A DNA stretch of 64,000 nucleotides from Cepaea nemoralis (lineage: Eukaryota; Mollusca; Gastropoda; Stylommatophora; Helicidae). Both the position numbers and the translations under genes were made by a program. Location of the stretch: NCBI GenBank assembly GCA_014155875.1, contig JACEFZ010017451.1:116001-180000 (forward strand). The letters are read 5' to 3'. This document shows positions 10,895 through 21,074 of this stretch, one piece after another. Position 1 is the first letter of the stretch, and the number at the start of each line of letters is the position of its first letter. The notes beneath the pieces are model-generated. The model worked only from the letters and a program-made list of their open reading frames with translations, had not been told where the DNA came from and did not search any database.

Positions 10895-11195
10895 TGCTCT
10901 TTACACTCTTCTTCTTTTGCCATCTTTCTCCCATTGGGGCGTAGAACCTCAACCAAATCACCCCAAGTCCTCCTATATGCAGATATCCCATGCAGCTGTG
11001 CCCATGTCCTTCCCTTATTGTTCATTTCTGTGTCTACTTCTCTTCTCCATGAATTGTTAGGTCTACCCCTATTTCTTTTGACTTGTGGGTTCCAGACTAC
11101 AGCTGTTCTAGTTATACTATTCCAGAGTTTGCTCAGTGCGTGGCCTGAAAGGTGCCAGCGCCTATTCTTCACCTCACACTTGTACTGACACTTAT
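10895..11195 (-). pseudogene. LINE reverse transcriptase C-terminal fragment
   Basis: The reverse complement reads HLSGHALSKLWNSITRTAVV, WNPQVKRNRGRPNNSWRRE then TWAQLHGISAYRRTWGDLVE. This is the well-known tail of endonuclease-reverse transcriptases (W.P.GKR.RGRP...WRR). It is 5'-truncated. Confidence 0.88.
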
Positions 11196-11263
11196 GTATT
11201 CTCTGAATCATCCAACTATTTTATTCTGTGATCCTGAAGTGGAAATTACCTGAGACTGATTTG

Positions 11264-11397
<134 letters not shown>

Positions 11398-11627
11398 CAC
11401 ACACACACACTTCTCACACAGTCTCTGTCTTTTCTCTCTCTCTATCTCTATCTCTTACACACAAGAAATGTTCACTCTCCCCCTCTCGCGCACACACACA
11501 CACGCACGCACGCACGCACAATTTAAATGCTTTGTAGCTTTGTTAAAAATACCAAAGCATATCAACATTGTAACATTTTTGTAAGATAAATAATGCAGTG
11601 AATATGTATGCCTGAATATGTTAGAAC

Positions 11628-12535
11628 AGTGTTTCTCAACCGGTGGGGAATTCGAGAATTCGGGAAAAGTTAGAGAGAAAGAAGGAGTCGGATATACATA
11701 GGATGAGAGCATCTGAGAAATATGTTAGAGAGACAGGAGTCGGAGAGAGAGATAATGAGAGAAGTAGGAATGGGTTAGAGAGATAGAAGATGTTGGAGAG
11801 AGATGAAATGAGAGTCTGAGAAATTTGTTAGAGAGATAGAAGGAGTCAGAGAGAAATGGAATGAGAGAGATAGGAACATGTTAGAGAGATAGAAGGAGGT
11901 AGAGAGAGATGGAATGAGAAAGACTGAGAAATATGTTGGAGAGATGGAAGGAGTAAGAGATAGATAGAATGATAGAGATTGAAAAATATGTTAGAGAGAT
12001 AGAAGGCATCAGAGAGAGATGGAATGAGAGAGAGGTAGGAATGAGTTAAAGAGATAGGAATCAGAGAGAGATGGAATGAGAGCATCTGTAAAATATGTTA
12101 GAGAGATTGGAGTCAGAGAAAGATGGCATGAGAGAGGTAGGAATGGGTTAGAGAGATAGAAGGACTTGGAGAGAGATGGAATGTGAGAGGTAGGAATGGG
12201 TTAGAGAGATAGGAAGTGGTGGAGAAAGATGGAATGAGAGAGGTAGCAATGGATTAGAGAGATAGGAGGAGGCAGAGAGAGATGGAATGAGAGAGGTAGG
12301 AATGGATTAGAGAGGTAGAAGGAGGCAGAGAGAGATGGAATGGGAGAGTCCAAGATATATGTTAGAGAAATAGGAGTTGGAGAGAGTTGGCATGAGAGAG
12401 GTATGAATGGGTTAGAGAGGTTGTAGGAGTTGGAGAGATATAGAATGAGAGATAATTGAATATGTTAGAGATGTGGAAGAAGGCAGAAAAAAATGGAATG
12501 AAACAGAGAGAGGAATATGCATATTCTGGGAGCCA
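11628..12535. repeat. Purine-rich degenerate minisatellite with a hAT-type end at its start
   Basis: About 20 units of 40-48 bp around GAGAGATGGAATGAGAGA and GGTTAGAGAGATAGAAGG. It starts just after ACAGTGTTTCTCAACCGGTG (11628), which looks like a hAT terminal repeat. No matching right end was found. Confidence 0.8.
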
Positions 12536-12654
12536 AGGGATTATGAGACGGAAATATTGATCATCTCGTAAACTTGTTTACACCAGCCACTGCGTGGAGG
12601 TTATTTTCCCAGCGTTGAATATTGATTTACTTAATTCAGTTTTACACTGGAGCC

Positions 12655-13565
12655 TAGCATACACCATCATTGGTGGAGACATTTCCTAGAAAAGATCTCT
12701 CCTAGCACATATTTCTCCTAGCACAGACCTCCCCTAGCACATATTTCTCCTTGTACAGACATCACCTAGCACATATTTCTTCTAGCATGGACCATCACTA
12801 GCACATACCTTCCCCCTAGCACAGATCTTCCCCCTAGCACAGATCTTCCCCCTAGCACAGATCTCCCCTTGTACAGACCTCTCCCCTAGCCTCTAGTACA
12901 GACCACCCATAAAATACAGACCTCCCTTAGTATACAGACCTCCCCAAGTATTCCTGACCTCCCCTAGTATACAGACATTTCCCCTAGCACATAACCTATA
13001 GCAGAGACCACCCGTAATATACAGACCTCGCCTAGCACAGATCTCTCTTAGAACCAACAACACACATCACACAAAGCACACATCTGACACAACACAGATC
13101 TCTCTTAGTACCAACAACACACAGCACAGATCTTCCTTAGAACCAACAACACACATCGCACACAGCCCATATCTCTCTTAGAACCAACAATACATAGCAC
13201 AGATCTCCATTAGAACCACAACATACAGAAAAAATCTTCCTTAGAACCAACAACACACAGTACAGATCTCTCTTAGAACCAACAACACACATAACACCAA
13301 GTCCAGATCTCCCTTAGAACAAACAACACACATCACAGACAGCACAGATCTCCCTTAGAACCATCAACACACATCACAAACAGCACAGATCTCCCTTAGG
13401 ACCATCAACACACATCACCCATAACCCAGATCTCCCTCAGAACCAATACAGATCTCCCTTATAACCAAAAACGCACAGAGTAGATCTTAGAACCAACAAC
13501 ACACATCACACATAGCCCAGATATTCCTTAGAACCAACAACACACATCACATATCTCCCATACAA
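12655..13565. repeat. Degenerate CACAGATCTCCC minisatellite
   Basis: Two sub-blocks. 12655-13040 has units around CCCCTAGCACAGATCT. 13040-13565 has units around CTTAGAACCAACAACACACA. The first block resembles the 16 bp array at 15415-15735. Confidence 0.8.
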
Positions 13566-13799
13566 TGCATTGTGGGAAGACATTTCTTAGCATCACCTCA
13601 CAGGTTAGATCAAACCTCAATCAGCACTCTTCATCATTACCCTATTTTCTTCTCTAATTCCTTTATAGTTTCTTTCTTGTTCTTTTCCTCCTATTTCTTC
13701 TTTCGTCTTGTTCCTGAACAGCTTCCTGTAGTCTTCCTCTTGCCCTCCTCCTTGCCCTCTTCCTGACAAATTGTTGATTTATTTGTGAATGAATACCAG

Positions 13800-14035
13800 G
13801 ACGGGCAATGCAACAGGGCATTACAATACATAGGACATTTTAATCAACAGCGCATTCCAATATATCAGGGCATTCCAATATATCAGGACATTCCAACACA
13901 CCTGGGCATTTCAATACACTAGGACATTCCAACACACCTGGAAATTGCAACACACCAGGACATTCAATTACAAATTGACATTCAAATACAACAGGACATT
14001 CCATTACAACAGGACATCCCAATGGACATCAAATA
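13800..14035. repeat. About 20 bp minisatellite
   Basis: About 11 copies of a unit with core CAGGACATTCCAATACA. Confidence 0.85.
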
Positions 14036-14306
14036 GAGCAGTCAGCAGACTTTCATAATAGTCTATCTCAGAAATGCTGACACAACTAGTATTCAGTTGT
14101 GTGCAGCATAGTTCTTCTTGGTCATCCAGATAAAAGACACATGAAGCCCGAAGCACACATGAGTGGTCACGACTCTCCATTCCTCCCTGCTGTTGGATAT
14201 GTTGGTGTTGCTTATACCTTTGTTTGTTGGCCCACTGTCTCAGCTGTTCACATCCAGCTTTATCCGTCTTCCTCCGCCTCTCTTGGGGAGTATTTCCCCA
14301 CTTAAG

Positions 14307-14385
14307 GTGCATTTCACCTCTTCCTACCTCAAAGCCTTCACTGTTCAGTTCACTTCTACCTTCTGCTAGCTCAATGCCATCACCA
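14307..14385 (-). repeat. Antisense copy of the exon 3 end and its donor region
   Basis: The reverse complement contains GGCATTGAGCTAGCAGAAGG, TAGAAGTGAACTGAACAGTG and CTTTGAGGTAGGAAG. It parallels exon 3 and its intron at 15900-15960 (GGCATTGAGCTAGGAGAAGG ...). It lies about 1.4 kb upstream of exon 3 in the preceding intron. Confidence 0.75.
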
Positions 14386-14429
14386 GCTTTACTTTCCAAG
14401 TGCCCTCAGAGACTTCAGTTTGCCCTTTC

Positions 14430-14690
14430 CTGATGGTTTTGGTGAGTGATCTTGTCACACCTGCGGCGCTCAATACATCATCATCATTTGTTTTCCTGTC
14501 TGTGCATATTCTCGACTGTGGTTCGCAAACAAAAATCCTACATCTCCACTGCTTCTAGTTTCTTTATCATTTCGTGTACTAATTTCCCAGAATTTGCATC
14601 CGTGCAGGAAAACAGGATACACACAGCTTGTCAGTAAGTGGGTTCTCATATTTGTCAGGACATTTCTGTTCTTTTACGACATTGAGTATT
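14430..14690. other. Intron sequence without recognised feature
   Basis: No repeat unit or coding signal that I can name. Confidence 0.4.
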
Positions 14691-14739
14691 GTGGCACTAG
14701 AATTGTTGGATGTCGCCATCTTTATAATAATGCTCCCAT

Positions 14740-15125
14740 ATCCTGACACAGCCAGTATTAAATTATGTGCTGTATAATATCTCCTGGATATGTTATACTC
14801 AATCAATCAATCAATCATGTGCCATGCCGGAAAGCGTGGGCAGTCATGACTCGCCATTTAACTCGGTCACCAGTGTCATGGATCAGCTCAGTGTTCCTGT
14901 CTCGTCCATGCCATGTGGCCAAGCTAACCAGGTATTTTCCTCTCGGTCTTCCTCTTGGTATACTAGCCAGCATTAAATTATATGCTGTATAATATCTCTT
15001 GGTTATGCTATACTAGCCAGCTTTAAATTATGTGCTGTATAATATCTCTTGGTTATGCTATACTAGCCAGCGTTAAATTATGTGCAGTATAATTTATCTA
15101 GAGTATGCTATAATCACCAGGATTA
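14740..15125. repeat. 50 bp minisatellite interrupted by a LINE tail
   Basis: Four copies of a 50 bp unit with CAGCATTAAATTAT.TGCTGT and ATAATATCTCTTGGTTATGC. The LINE fragment at 14798-14962 sits between the first and second copy, with ATACT on both sides as a possible target duplication. Confidence 0.8.
14798..14962 (-). mobile_element. LINE 3' end, minus strand
   Basis: Begins with a (TCAA)n tail, then ATGTGCCATGCCGGAAAGCG and TCATGGATCAGCTCAGTGTT. This is the inverted 3' end of the family whose best copy is 33615-34228. Confidence 0.75.
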
Positions 15126-15139
15126 AATTGTCTTTCAAG

Positions 15140-15350
15140 GTTACTGGAATCGGCGATAAGGCAATGGCTAGGATCCTTACCTGTTGGTCCGGTGGTCATG
15201 TGGTTAAGTCCCCTTTGAGGTGCAAATTTGTGTTTCACTTCCTGAGCTGCCAGTTTGACCTACCAAAAATGGGTACCAGGAATTATCTGGGACATAAAGG
15301 CAGCCAGTATGATTTTTATCACATCACTCATCATACCAAGTGGTGTGAAA
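15140..15350 (+). mobile_element. SINE-C copy
   Basis: Head AAGGCAATGGCTAGGATCC, B-box-like GGTCATGTGGTTAAGTCCCC, body GGGTACCAGGAATTATCTGG. The 3' end is diverged. Confidence 0.65.
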
Positions 15351-15414
15351 ATATGGGATGTGCCATATATCTAAGGTATATTCAATTTTCACACTTGTGT
15401 CAAATGTACAACTC

Positions 15415-15735
15415 CATTGACACAGATCTCCCCTGACACAGATCTCTCCTAGCACAGACCTCTCCTAGTGCAGACCTCCCCTATTACAGACCTTCTCTAG
15501 TACAGACTTCCCTTAGCACAGATCCCCCCAGCACAAACTTCTCCTAGGACTGTCCTCCCCTAGCGCAGACCTCCGCTAGTACAGACCTCCTCTAGCACAG
15601 ACATCCACTAGCACAGACATACATGAGTACAGACCTCCCATAGCACAGACCTCCCCTAGCACAGACATCCCCTAGCACAGACATCCCCTAGCACAGACCT
15701 CCCCTAGCACAGACCTCTTCTTGCAGAGACCTCCC
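15415..15735. repeat. 16 bp minisatellite upstream of exon 3
   Basis: About 20 copies of CCCCTAGCACAGACCT. It ends 50 bp before exon 3. The pyrimidine-rich units do not form the acceptor itself. Confidence 0.9.
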
Positions 15736-15785
15736 TTCAAAGCATGAAACTGGGTCGTGTAATGTTTCAAATGTGTACTCCTCAG

Positions 15786-15925
15786 ATATGCTGACCGAGC
15801 CAAACAGATCATGTGCAAGGCCGTGGTGAATGAAGATCCTAATGCTAAACTCATCAGGGAGCTGAAGGAAGAGGTGGCCAGGCTGAAGGAGATACTGACC
15901 AGTGAGGGCATTGAGCTAGGAGAAG
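15786..15925 (+). CDS. unc-104/KIF1A: Kinesin-3 exon 3: motor end, neck linker and neck helix
   Basis: It encodes [20 protein letters not shown] then [17 protein letters not shown] and a tail of about 12 residues. YADRAK closes the motor domain, the VNEDPNA segment is the neck linker that docks on ATP binding, and the K-L-I-R-E-L heptads form the neck coiled coil. The acceptor is the CCTCAG motif ending at 15785, the donor is GAAG|GTAGGT at 15926, and the exon ends in phase 1. Its last about 30 bases plus the donor are the apparent source of the tandem array that fills the next intron. Confidence 0.95.
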
Positions 15926-17640
15926 GTAGGTGTGAACTGACCAGTCAGGACAGTGAGTTAGGATGTTGGTGGTGGCCTAGAGTTCAGAGATTGTTGGAGT
16001 GAACTGACGAGACAGGCCAGTGAGATAGGATGTTGGTGGTGGCCTAGAGTTCAGAGATTGTTGGAGTGAACTGACGAGACAGGGCAGTGAGTTAGGATGT
16101 TGGTGGTGGCCTAGAGTTCAGAGATTGTTGGAGTGAACTGACGAGACAGGGCAGTGAGTTAGAATGTTGGTGGTGGCCTTGAGTTCAGAGATTGTTGGAG
16201 TCAACTGACCAGACAGGGCAGTGAGTTAGGATGTTGGATAGATGGGTGTAGTGATCATGATGTCATTAAGGTAGGAGATGGTTTGAATGTAGTGTTGGTG
16301 GTGGCCTTGAGTTCAGAGATTGTTGGAGTGAACTGACCAGACAGGGCAGTGAGTTAGAATGTTGGTGGTGGCCTTGAGTTCAGAGATTGTTGGAGTCAAC
16401 TGACCAGACAGGGCAGTGAGTTAGGATGTTGGATAGATGGGTGTAGTGATCATGATGTCATTAAGGTAGGAGATGGTTTGAATGTTGTGTTGGTGGTGGC
16501 CTTGAGTTAAGAGATTGTTGGAGTCAGCTGACCAGACAGGGCAGTGAGTTAGAATGTTGGATAGATGGCTGTAGTGATCATCATGTCATTAAGGTAGGAG
16601 ATGGTTTGAATGTAGTGTTGGTGGTGGCCTTGAGTTCAGAGATTGTTGTAGTGAACTGACCAGACAGGGCAGTGAGTTAGGATGTTGGATAGATGGATGT
16701 AGTGATCATGATGTCATTAAGGTAGGAGATGGTTTGAATGTAGTGTTGGTGGTGGCCTTGAGTTCAGAGATTGTTGGAGTGAACTGACCAGACAGGGCAG
16801 TGAGTTAGGATGTTGGATAGATGGATGTAGTGATCATGACGTCATTAAGGTAGGAGATGGTTTGAATGTAGTGTTGGTGGTGGCCTTGAGTTCAGAGATT
16901 GTTGGAGTGAACTGACCAGACAGGGCAGTGAGTTAGGATGTTGGATAGATGGATGTAGTGATCATGACGTCATTAAGGTAGGAGATGGTTTGAATGTAGT
17001 GTTGGTGGTGGCCTTGAGTTCAGAGATTGTTGGAGTGAACTGACCAGACAGGGCAGTGAGTTAGGATGTTGGATAGATGGATGTAGTGATCATGATGTCA
17101 TTAAGGTAGGAGATGGTTTGAATGTAGTGTTGGTGGTGGCCTTGAGTTCAGAGATTGTTGGAGTGAACTGACCAGACAGGGCAGTGAGTTAGGATGTTGG
17201 ATAGATGGATGTAGTGATCATGATGTCATTAAGGTAGGAGATGGTTTGAATGTAGTGTTGGTGGTGGCCTTGAGTTCAGAGATTGTTGGAGTGAACTGAC
17301 CAGACAGGGCAGTGAGTTAGGATGTTGGATAGATGGATGTAGTGATCATGACGTCATTAAGGTAGGAGATGGTTTGAATGTAGTGTTGGTGGTGGCCTTG
17401 AGTTCAGAGATTGTTGGAGTGAACTGACCAGTCAGGGCAGTGAGTTAGAATGTTGGTGGTGGCCTTGAGTTCAGAGATTGTTGGAGTGAACTGACCAGAC
17501 AGGGCAATGAGTTAGAATGTTGGATAGATGGATGTAGTGATCATTATGTCATTAAGGTAAGAGGTGGCTTGAATGTAGTGTTGGTGGTGGCCTTGAGTTC
17601 AGAGATTGTTGGAGTCAACTGACCAGTGATGACTTTGAGG
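15926..17640 (+). repeat. 128 bp / 67 bp minisatellite seeded by the exon 3 donor
   Basis: Begins at the exon 3 donor. Long units are 128 bp (for example starting at 16781 and 16909). Short units are 67 bp and lack a 61 bp segment bounded by TGTTGG repeats. Each contains AACTGACCAGACAGGGCAGT and GAGTTAGGATGTTGG, related to exon 3 ACTGACCAGTGAGGGCATTG AG. About 9 long and 6 short units. Confidence 0.93.
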
Positions 17641-18345
17641 TAGGAAATAGGAGGGAGCAGACTGACCTGTGAGGGAATTTGGCGAGGAGGGTAGTAGTGG
17701 ACTGACAGGCTTTGGACTAGGATATAATAGCAATGGACTGATCAGTGAAGACATTGGATTAGGAGATTGTTGGAATGTAGTGATGATAGTGGCATTGAGT
17801 TATGAGAAAGTACATCTTTATTAATGGGAAGCTCATCGAGTTTTGAGATTGAAGGAGTTTGAAGACTTTGAGGTAGGAAATAGGAGCAGACTACCAATGA
17901 GGGCATTGGACTAGAAGGTAGTTGGAGTGGATGCACCAATGAGGACATTGGACTAGGAGGTAGTTGGAGTGTACGCACCAATGAGGACATTGGACTAGGA
18001 GGTAGTTGGAGTGGACGCACCAATGAGGGCATCGCACTAGGAGGTAGTTGGAGTGTTCGCACCAATTAGGATATTGGACTAGGAGGTAGTTGGAGTGGAT
18101 GCACCAATGAGTACATTGGAATAGGAGGTAATTGGAGTGGATGCACTAATGAGTACATTGGAATAGGAGGTAGTTGGAGTGGATGCACCAATGAGTACAT
18201 TGGACTAGGAGGTAGTTGGAGTGGATGCACCAATGAGTACATTGGACTAGGAGGTAGTTGGAGTGAACGCACCAATGAGGGCATTGGACTTGGAGGTAGT
18301 TGGAGTGTTCGCACCAATGAGCATTGAACTAGGAGGTAGTTGGAG
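17640..18345 (+). repeat. 42 bp minisatellite resembling the exon 3 end plus donor
   Basis: At least ten good copies of a 42 bp unit with CCAATGAGGGCATTGGACTA and GGAGGTAGTTGGAGTGGACGCA. The first part matches exon 3 CCAGTGAGGGCATTGAGCTA and the GGAG|GTAG step matches its donor. Units before 17880 are more diverged. Confidence 0.88.
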
Positions 18346-18479
18346 TGGACCAGATGAAGCGAGACACAAACCTGCTGCCTTGGAGGTAGACTGGGGACAG
18401 TCAAAGGCTAGTGAAAGCAAACCTGAACAAAAAATGCTTGTCAAAGTCAAATGTACTGAGCCACAGGCTTGACCAAACA

Positions 18480-18780
18480 GTGTAATGCAATTCAGTTGAT
18501 GTTGACTAGAAAGAATATCAGTATCTTTCTTCTTCTTAATCAACAGTATTCTTCTTCTGCGTTCATCCAGAGTGTTTTTTCGGACTTAGTTGTGTTGTAC
18601 CTGTTTACAACAGAGCTGCGATATTTGCATCTTTCGGCCGACACATTTTACTTCTGCTGGCATTTGTTGACTGGGTTAACTTCCCTAGGTGTTTCGAAGG
18701 ATGTTCGACTCTCACATTCAGTATTCTAAGAATGCTTTCTGCAACGTTCAACTGTAATCACCTCAGCTTTCTTCTTTAAT
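18480..18780. other. Intron sequence without recognised feature
   Basis: No repeat or coding match that I can name. Confidence 0.4.
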
Positions 18781-18784
18781 TGTG

Positions 18785-19080
18785 AAATGCAGGTCAAATG
18801 GATAAGAATGCGTGTTCTTAAAAATCCGGTGTGCTGATGCTGAGGCAAGCGGTTCAACCTCTACACCAGACAGCTGGACTAAAATATTGACCTGTCGTCC
18901 TTGACTTGGGGATGTAAATCACAAAGTACCCCTGAAGTCGGAGTGGGTTTGCCTGATGGCGAGGTGACACTTTAATAGGGAAAGCTACCTCACACGCAAA
19001 ATCCAGTCCATCACTACTATAGAATAATATGTATGGACTACGCTTGAGTTCAAAGCTAGCGAGCGCCCAAAAAAATTATA
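18785..19080 (+). mobile_element. SINE-B copy (tRNA-Leu-like head)
   Basis: A-box region AAATGGATAAGAATGCG, conserved ATCCGGTGTGCTGATGC, B-box GCGGTTCAACCTC, then TTGACTTGGGGATGTAAATC and GGAAAGCTA. The head order resembles tRNA-Leu/Ser (TGGCYGAATGG ... GGTTCAACCCC). The family is spread through the window in both orientations. Confidence 0.85.
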
Positions 19081-19191
19081 ATAAATTGTGAAATGGTCTA
19101 TGGTTGACATTGTCATAGAAAAGATTAAAGAAAAGGGGTTAAATTTGAGAGGATCAACTTAATCACACCGGGTTTATTCCACATGCTGTAG

Positions 19192-19452
19192 GTCAGCGTG
19201 GCTGAATGGATAAGAATGTAGGTTCTTAAACATCCGGTGTGCTGATGCCGAGGTAAGGGGTTCAACCCCTACACCAGACAGTTGGACTAAAATGTTGACC
19301 TATCGTCCTTGACTTGGGGACGTAAATTAAAAGTACCTCTGAAGTCGGAGTGGGTTTGCCTAATAGCTAATGACACTGTTAAAAGGGAAAGCTAATAGTA
19401 GTGTGTATGGAGTATGCTTGAGTTGAAAGCGAGCGAGCAAAAAAAAAATAAT
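19192..19452 (+). mobile_element. SINE-B copy, nearly complete
   Basis: GGTCAGCGTGGCTGAATGGA, ATCCGGTGTGCTGATGCCGA, GGGGTTCAACCCCTACACC in order, ending in an A run at 19440. The best B-box example of the family. Confidence 0.9.
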
Positions 19453-19454
19453 TT

Positions 19455-19640
19455 GACATAGCTTGGTCTCTTCCTGAAAAGTGGTCTGACGAATGTGTCA
19501 CAGAGTGTACAAACTCTGTAGCTCCAGTGATGACTACCAGGGGTCTCTCAGAAAACTGTGAACCAAATGGCGAGTCTGGTAACAAACCCACGGCTTTAGG
19601 AGAACGAGGTAGAACACTTCACCACAGACACTCGCTATAG
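19455..19640 (-). mobile_element. SINE-D copy, minus strand
   Basis: AAACTCTGTAGCTCCAGTGA, GGGGTCTCTCAGAAAACTG and CACTTCACCACAGACA are shared with 26085-26410, 27165-27370 and 41935-42172. The reverse complement of the 41935 copy starts ACCATGGCGAAGTGG, an A-box-like head. Confidence 0.65.
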
Positions 19641-19929
19641 AAAGGTTGCTTGTCTCAAAATGTTTACTTTCCTTTGTTTGTAGGGGTATCCACTATCAAA
19701 GGAGATGTAAGACGCCTCAATTCCTCTGTTAAACCCTTGGGCAAGATGGAGTACCTGTTTAGCCACCCCCTCCCCCACCCCATCAAGGTTACGTGAAGCC
19801 ATGGAAGCAGGTGGTGGATGGAGTGTGAGAGCAGCCGACAGATTATTGTTGGTTATTGTCTGCACTCTGCAGCAATAGGCTGATGATCTCATCAGTCGAG
19901 ACAATGGCTATGGCCACCGACTAGTATAG

Positions 19930-20050
19930 TCACTGCTCAGAAGGAATGCAACCGCAAGCTGCCTTCTGCAAAACTTGCCAAGAAACCCTAACAACCATGA
20001 ATCTGGAAGGTTGTTATGGGATCGAGGTTCTGCAAAGGACATGCTACTGA
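19930..20050 (+). mobile_element. Old SINE-A-like 3' fragment
   Basis: AAACTTGCCAAGAAACCCTA and CTGCAAAGGACATGCTAC match the SINE-A 3' body. It lies 66 bp before exon 4. Confidence 0.5.
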
Positions 20051-20116
20051 ATGAATAAATGAATGTAATTGTGTGCTGGTGTTGTTATTGAATTATGTTG
20101 ACACATTCTTGCCCAG

Positions 20117-20297
20117 GACAAAGCATGTTGGAATTCCTGGAGCAGAGGGGAAGATCCAGGTCACGGAAGGAGTCTGTGACTCTGGACAGTGGGGATGATG
20201 CTTTAGAGCGACTGAAAGAATCAGAGAAACTCATCGCAGAGCTCAACCTTTCCTGGGAGGAGAAACTTCGCAAGACTGAGTCTATCAGGAAAGAAAG
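20117..20297 (+). CDS. unc-104/KIF1A: Kinesin-3 exon 4: linker and helix before FHA
   Basis: In phase with exon 3, it encodes [10 protein letters not shown], an Arg/Ser-rich stretch ([10 protein letters not shown]), then [15 protein letters not shown] and a WEEKLRKTE motif. The last two segments match the KIF1 coiled coil that precedes the FHA domain and takes part in dimerisation and autoinhibition. The N-terminal half is unlike vertebrate KIF1A, which has a longer Ser-rich linker here. The acceptor TTCTTGCCCAG ends at 20116 and the donor AAAG|GTACAG is at 20298. The serines in an RS context are possible phosphorylation sites; this is inference. Confidence 0.93.
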
Positions 20298-20349
20298 GTA
20301 CAGCATTCTAAAGTTTGGTCTAATATGAATTCCTTGTTAAATTCATTAA

Positions 20350-21043
20350 CCCTTTACAGGGCAGAAGCTTGTCTGTTTTTTAGCCCTGAACGGGCAAGAT
20401 TTTTTCAGGTTTGGTAAAATTTCGGGTCGCGTTAGTAAAAACATCACAAATAAGGTGTTAGTCAACCGATTTTAGTTAAATAAACAACACAATGAAGGGA
20501 AAAGCATGCAGAATATGTTACTCACGTGATTGTTGTTGGTAATCCATATATGAACACAAATATTTACGAAATACAGCATGTTGTTTGTGATTTTCCGTCA
20601 TCTATACGGCAATTTACAAACACATTTTCAGAATCATAATCACTTTCTTTAAAGTCCGACTCAGACTGCTAATGCAAAGTAACGCTTTGCACTGATATCT
20701 AGCTCCGATTAATAGTCAACTTCGTGCCCTTTAATGTCATTTAAATTGAACCTAGCGAAATCTCGGCTATCACTTGAAGAATCGCCGAAATCCATTTTGA
20801 AAAACAGCGTAAAAATCCCGAAAACTATCAAAAAAAGTCCGTAAAAGTCCATTCAGATTCATAGTAGCGCGTTTACAAATGGCGGCCACGTTGTCAAGCT
20901 ATTGGCGAAAGCGAAAGTAGCCGTCGGAAGTGTCGGAAAGCCGAGAGATCGCATTTTTACAATGCATAATAGTATCGGACGTAATCGGCCGATCCGCTCG
21001 TTTAAGCGATCGGCCGCTAACGGCCGCTCTGCCCTGTAAAGGG
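20350..21043. mobile_element. piggyBac-like MITE, 694 bp, TTAA-flanked
   Basis: Terminal inverted repeats CCCTTTACAGGGCAGA / TCTGCCCTGTAAAGGG with TTAA on both sides (20346-20349, 21044-21047). TTAA sites and CCC starts are characteristic of piggyBac. It has no transposase. About 95% similar by eye to 48728-49414. Confidence 0.9.
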
Positions 21044-21074
21044 TTAAAGGTTTGTCTGTATAACATTGACCCTT

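Noticed and set aside
14004..14399. 131-codon minus ORF as an independent gene
   Set aside because: Its start is the antisense exon 3 copy and its rest has no conserved domain that I can name. Treated as repeat.
18263..18472. ORF MNAPMRALDLEVVGVF...
   Set aside because: Starts inside the 42 bp array and runs into unique sequence. No splice sites in kinesin phase and no known motif.
19192..19280. tRNA gene (A and B boxes present)
   Set aside because: The boxes belong to the SINE-B head. The cloverleaf is not complete, and copies are many and diverged.
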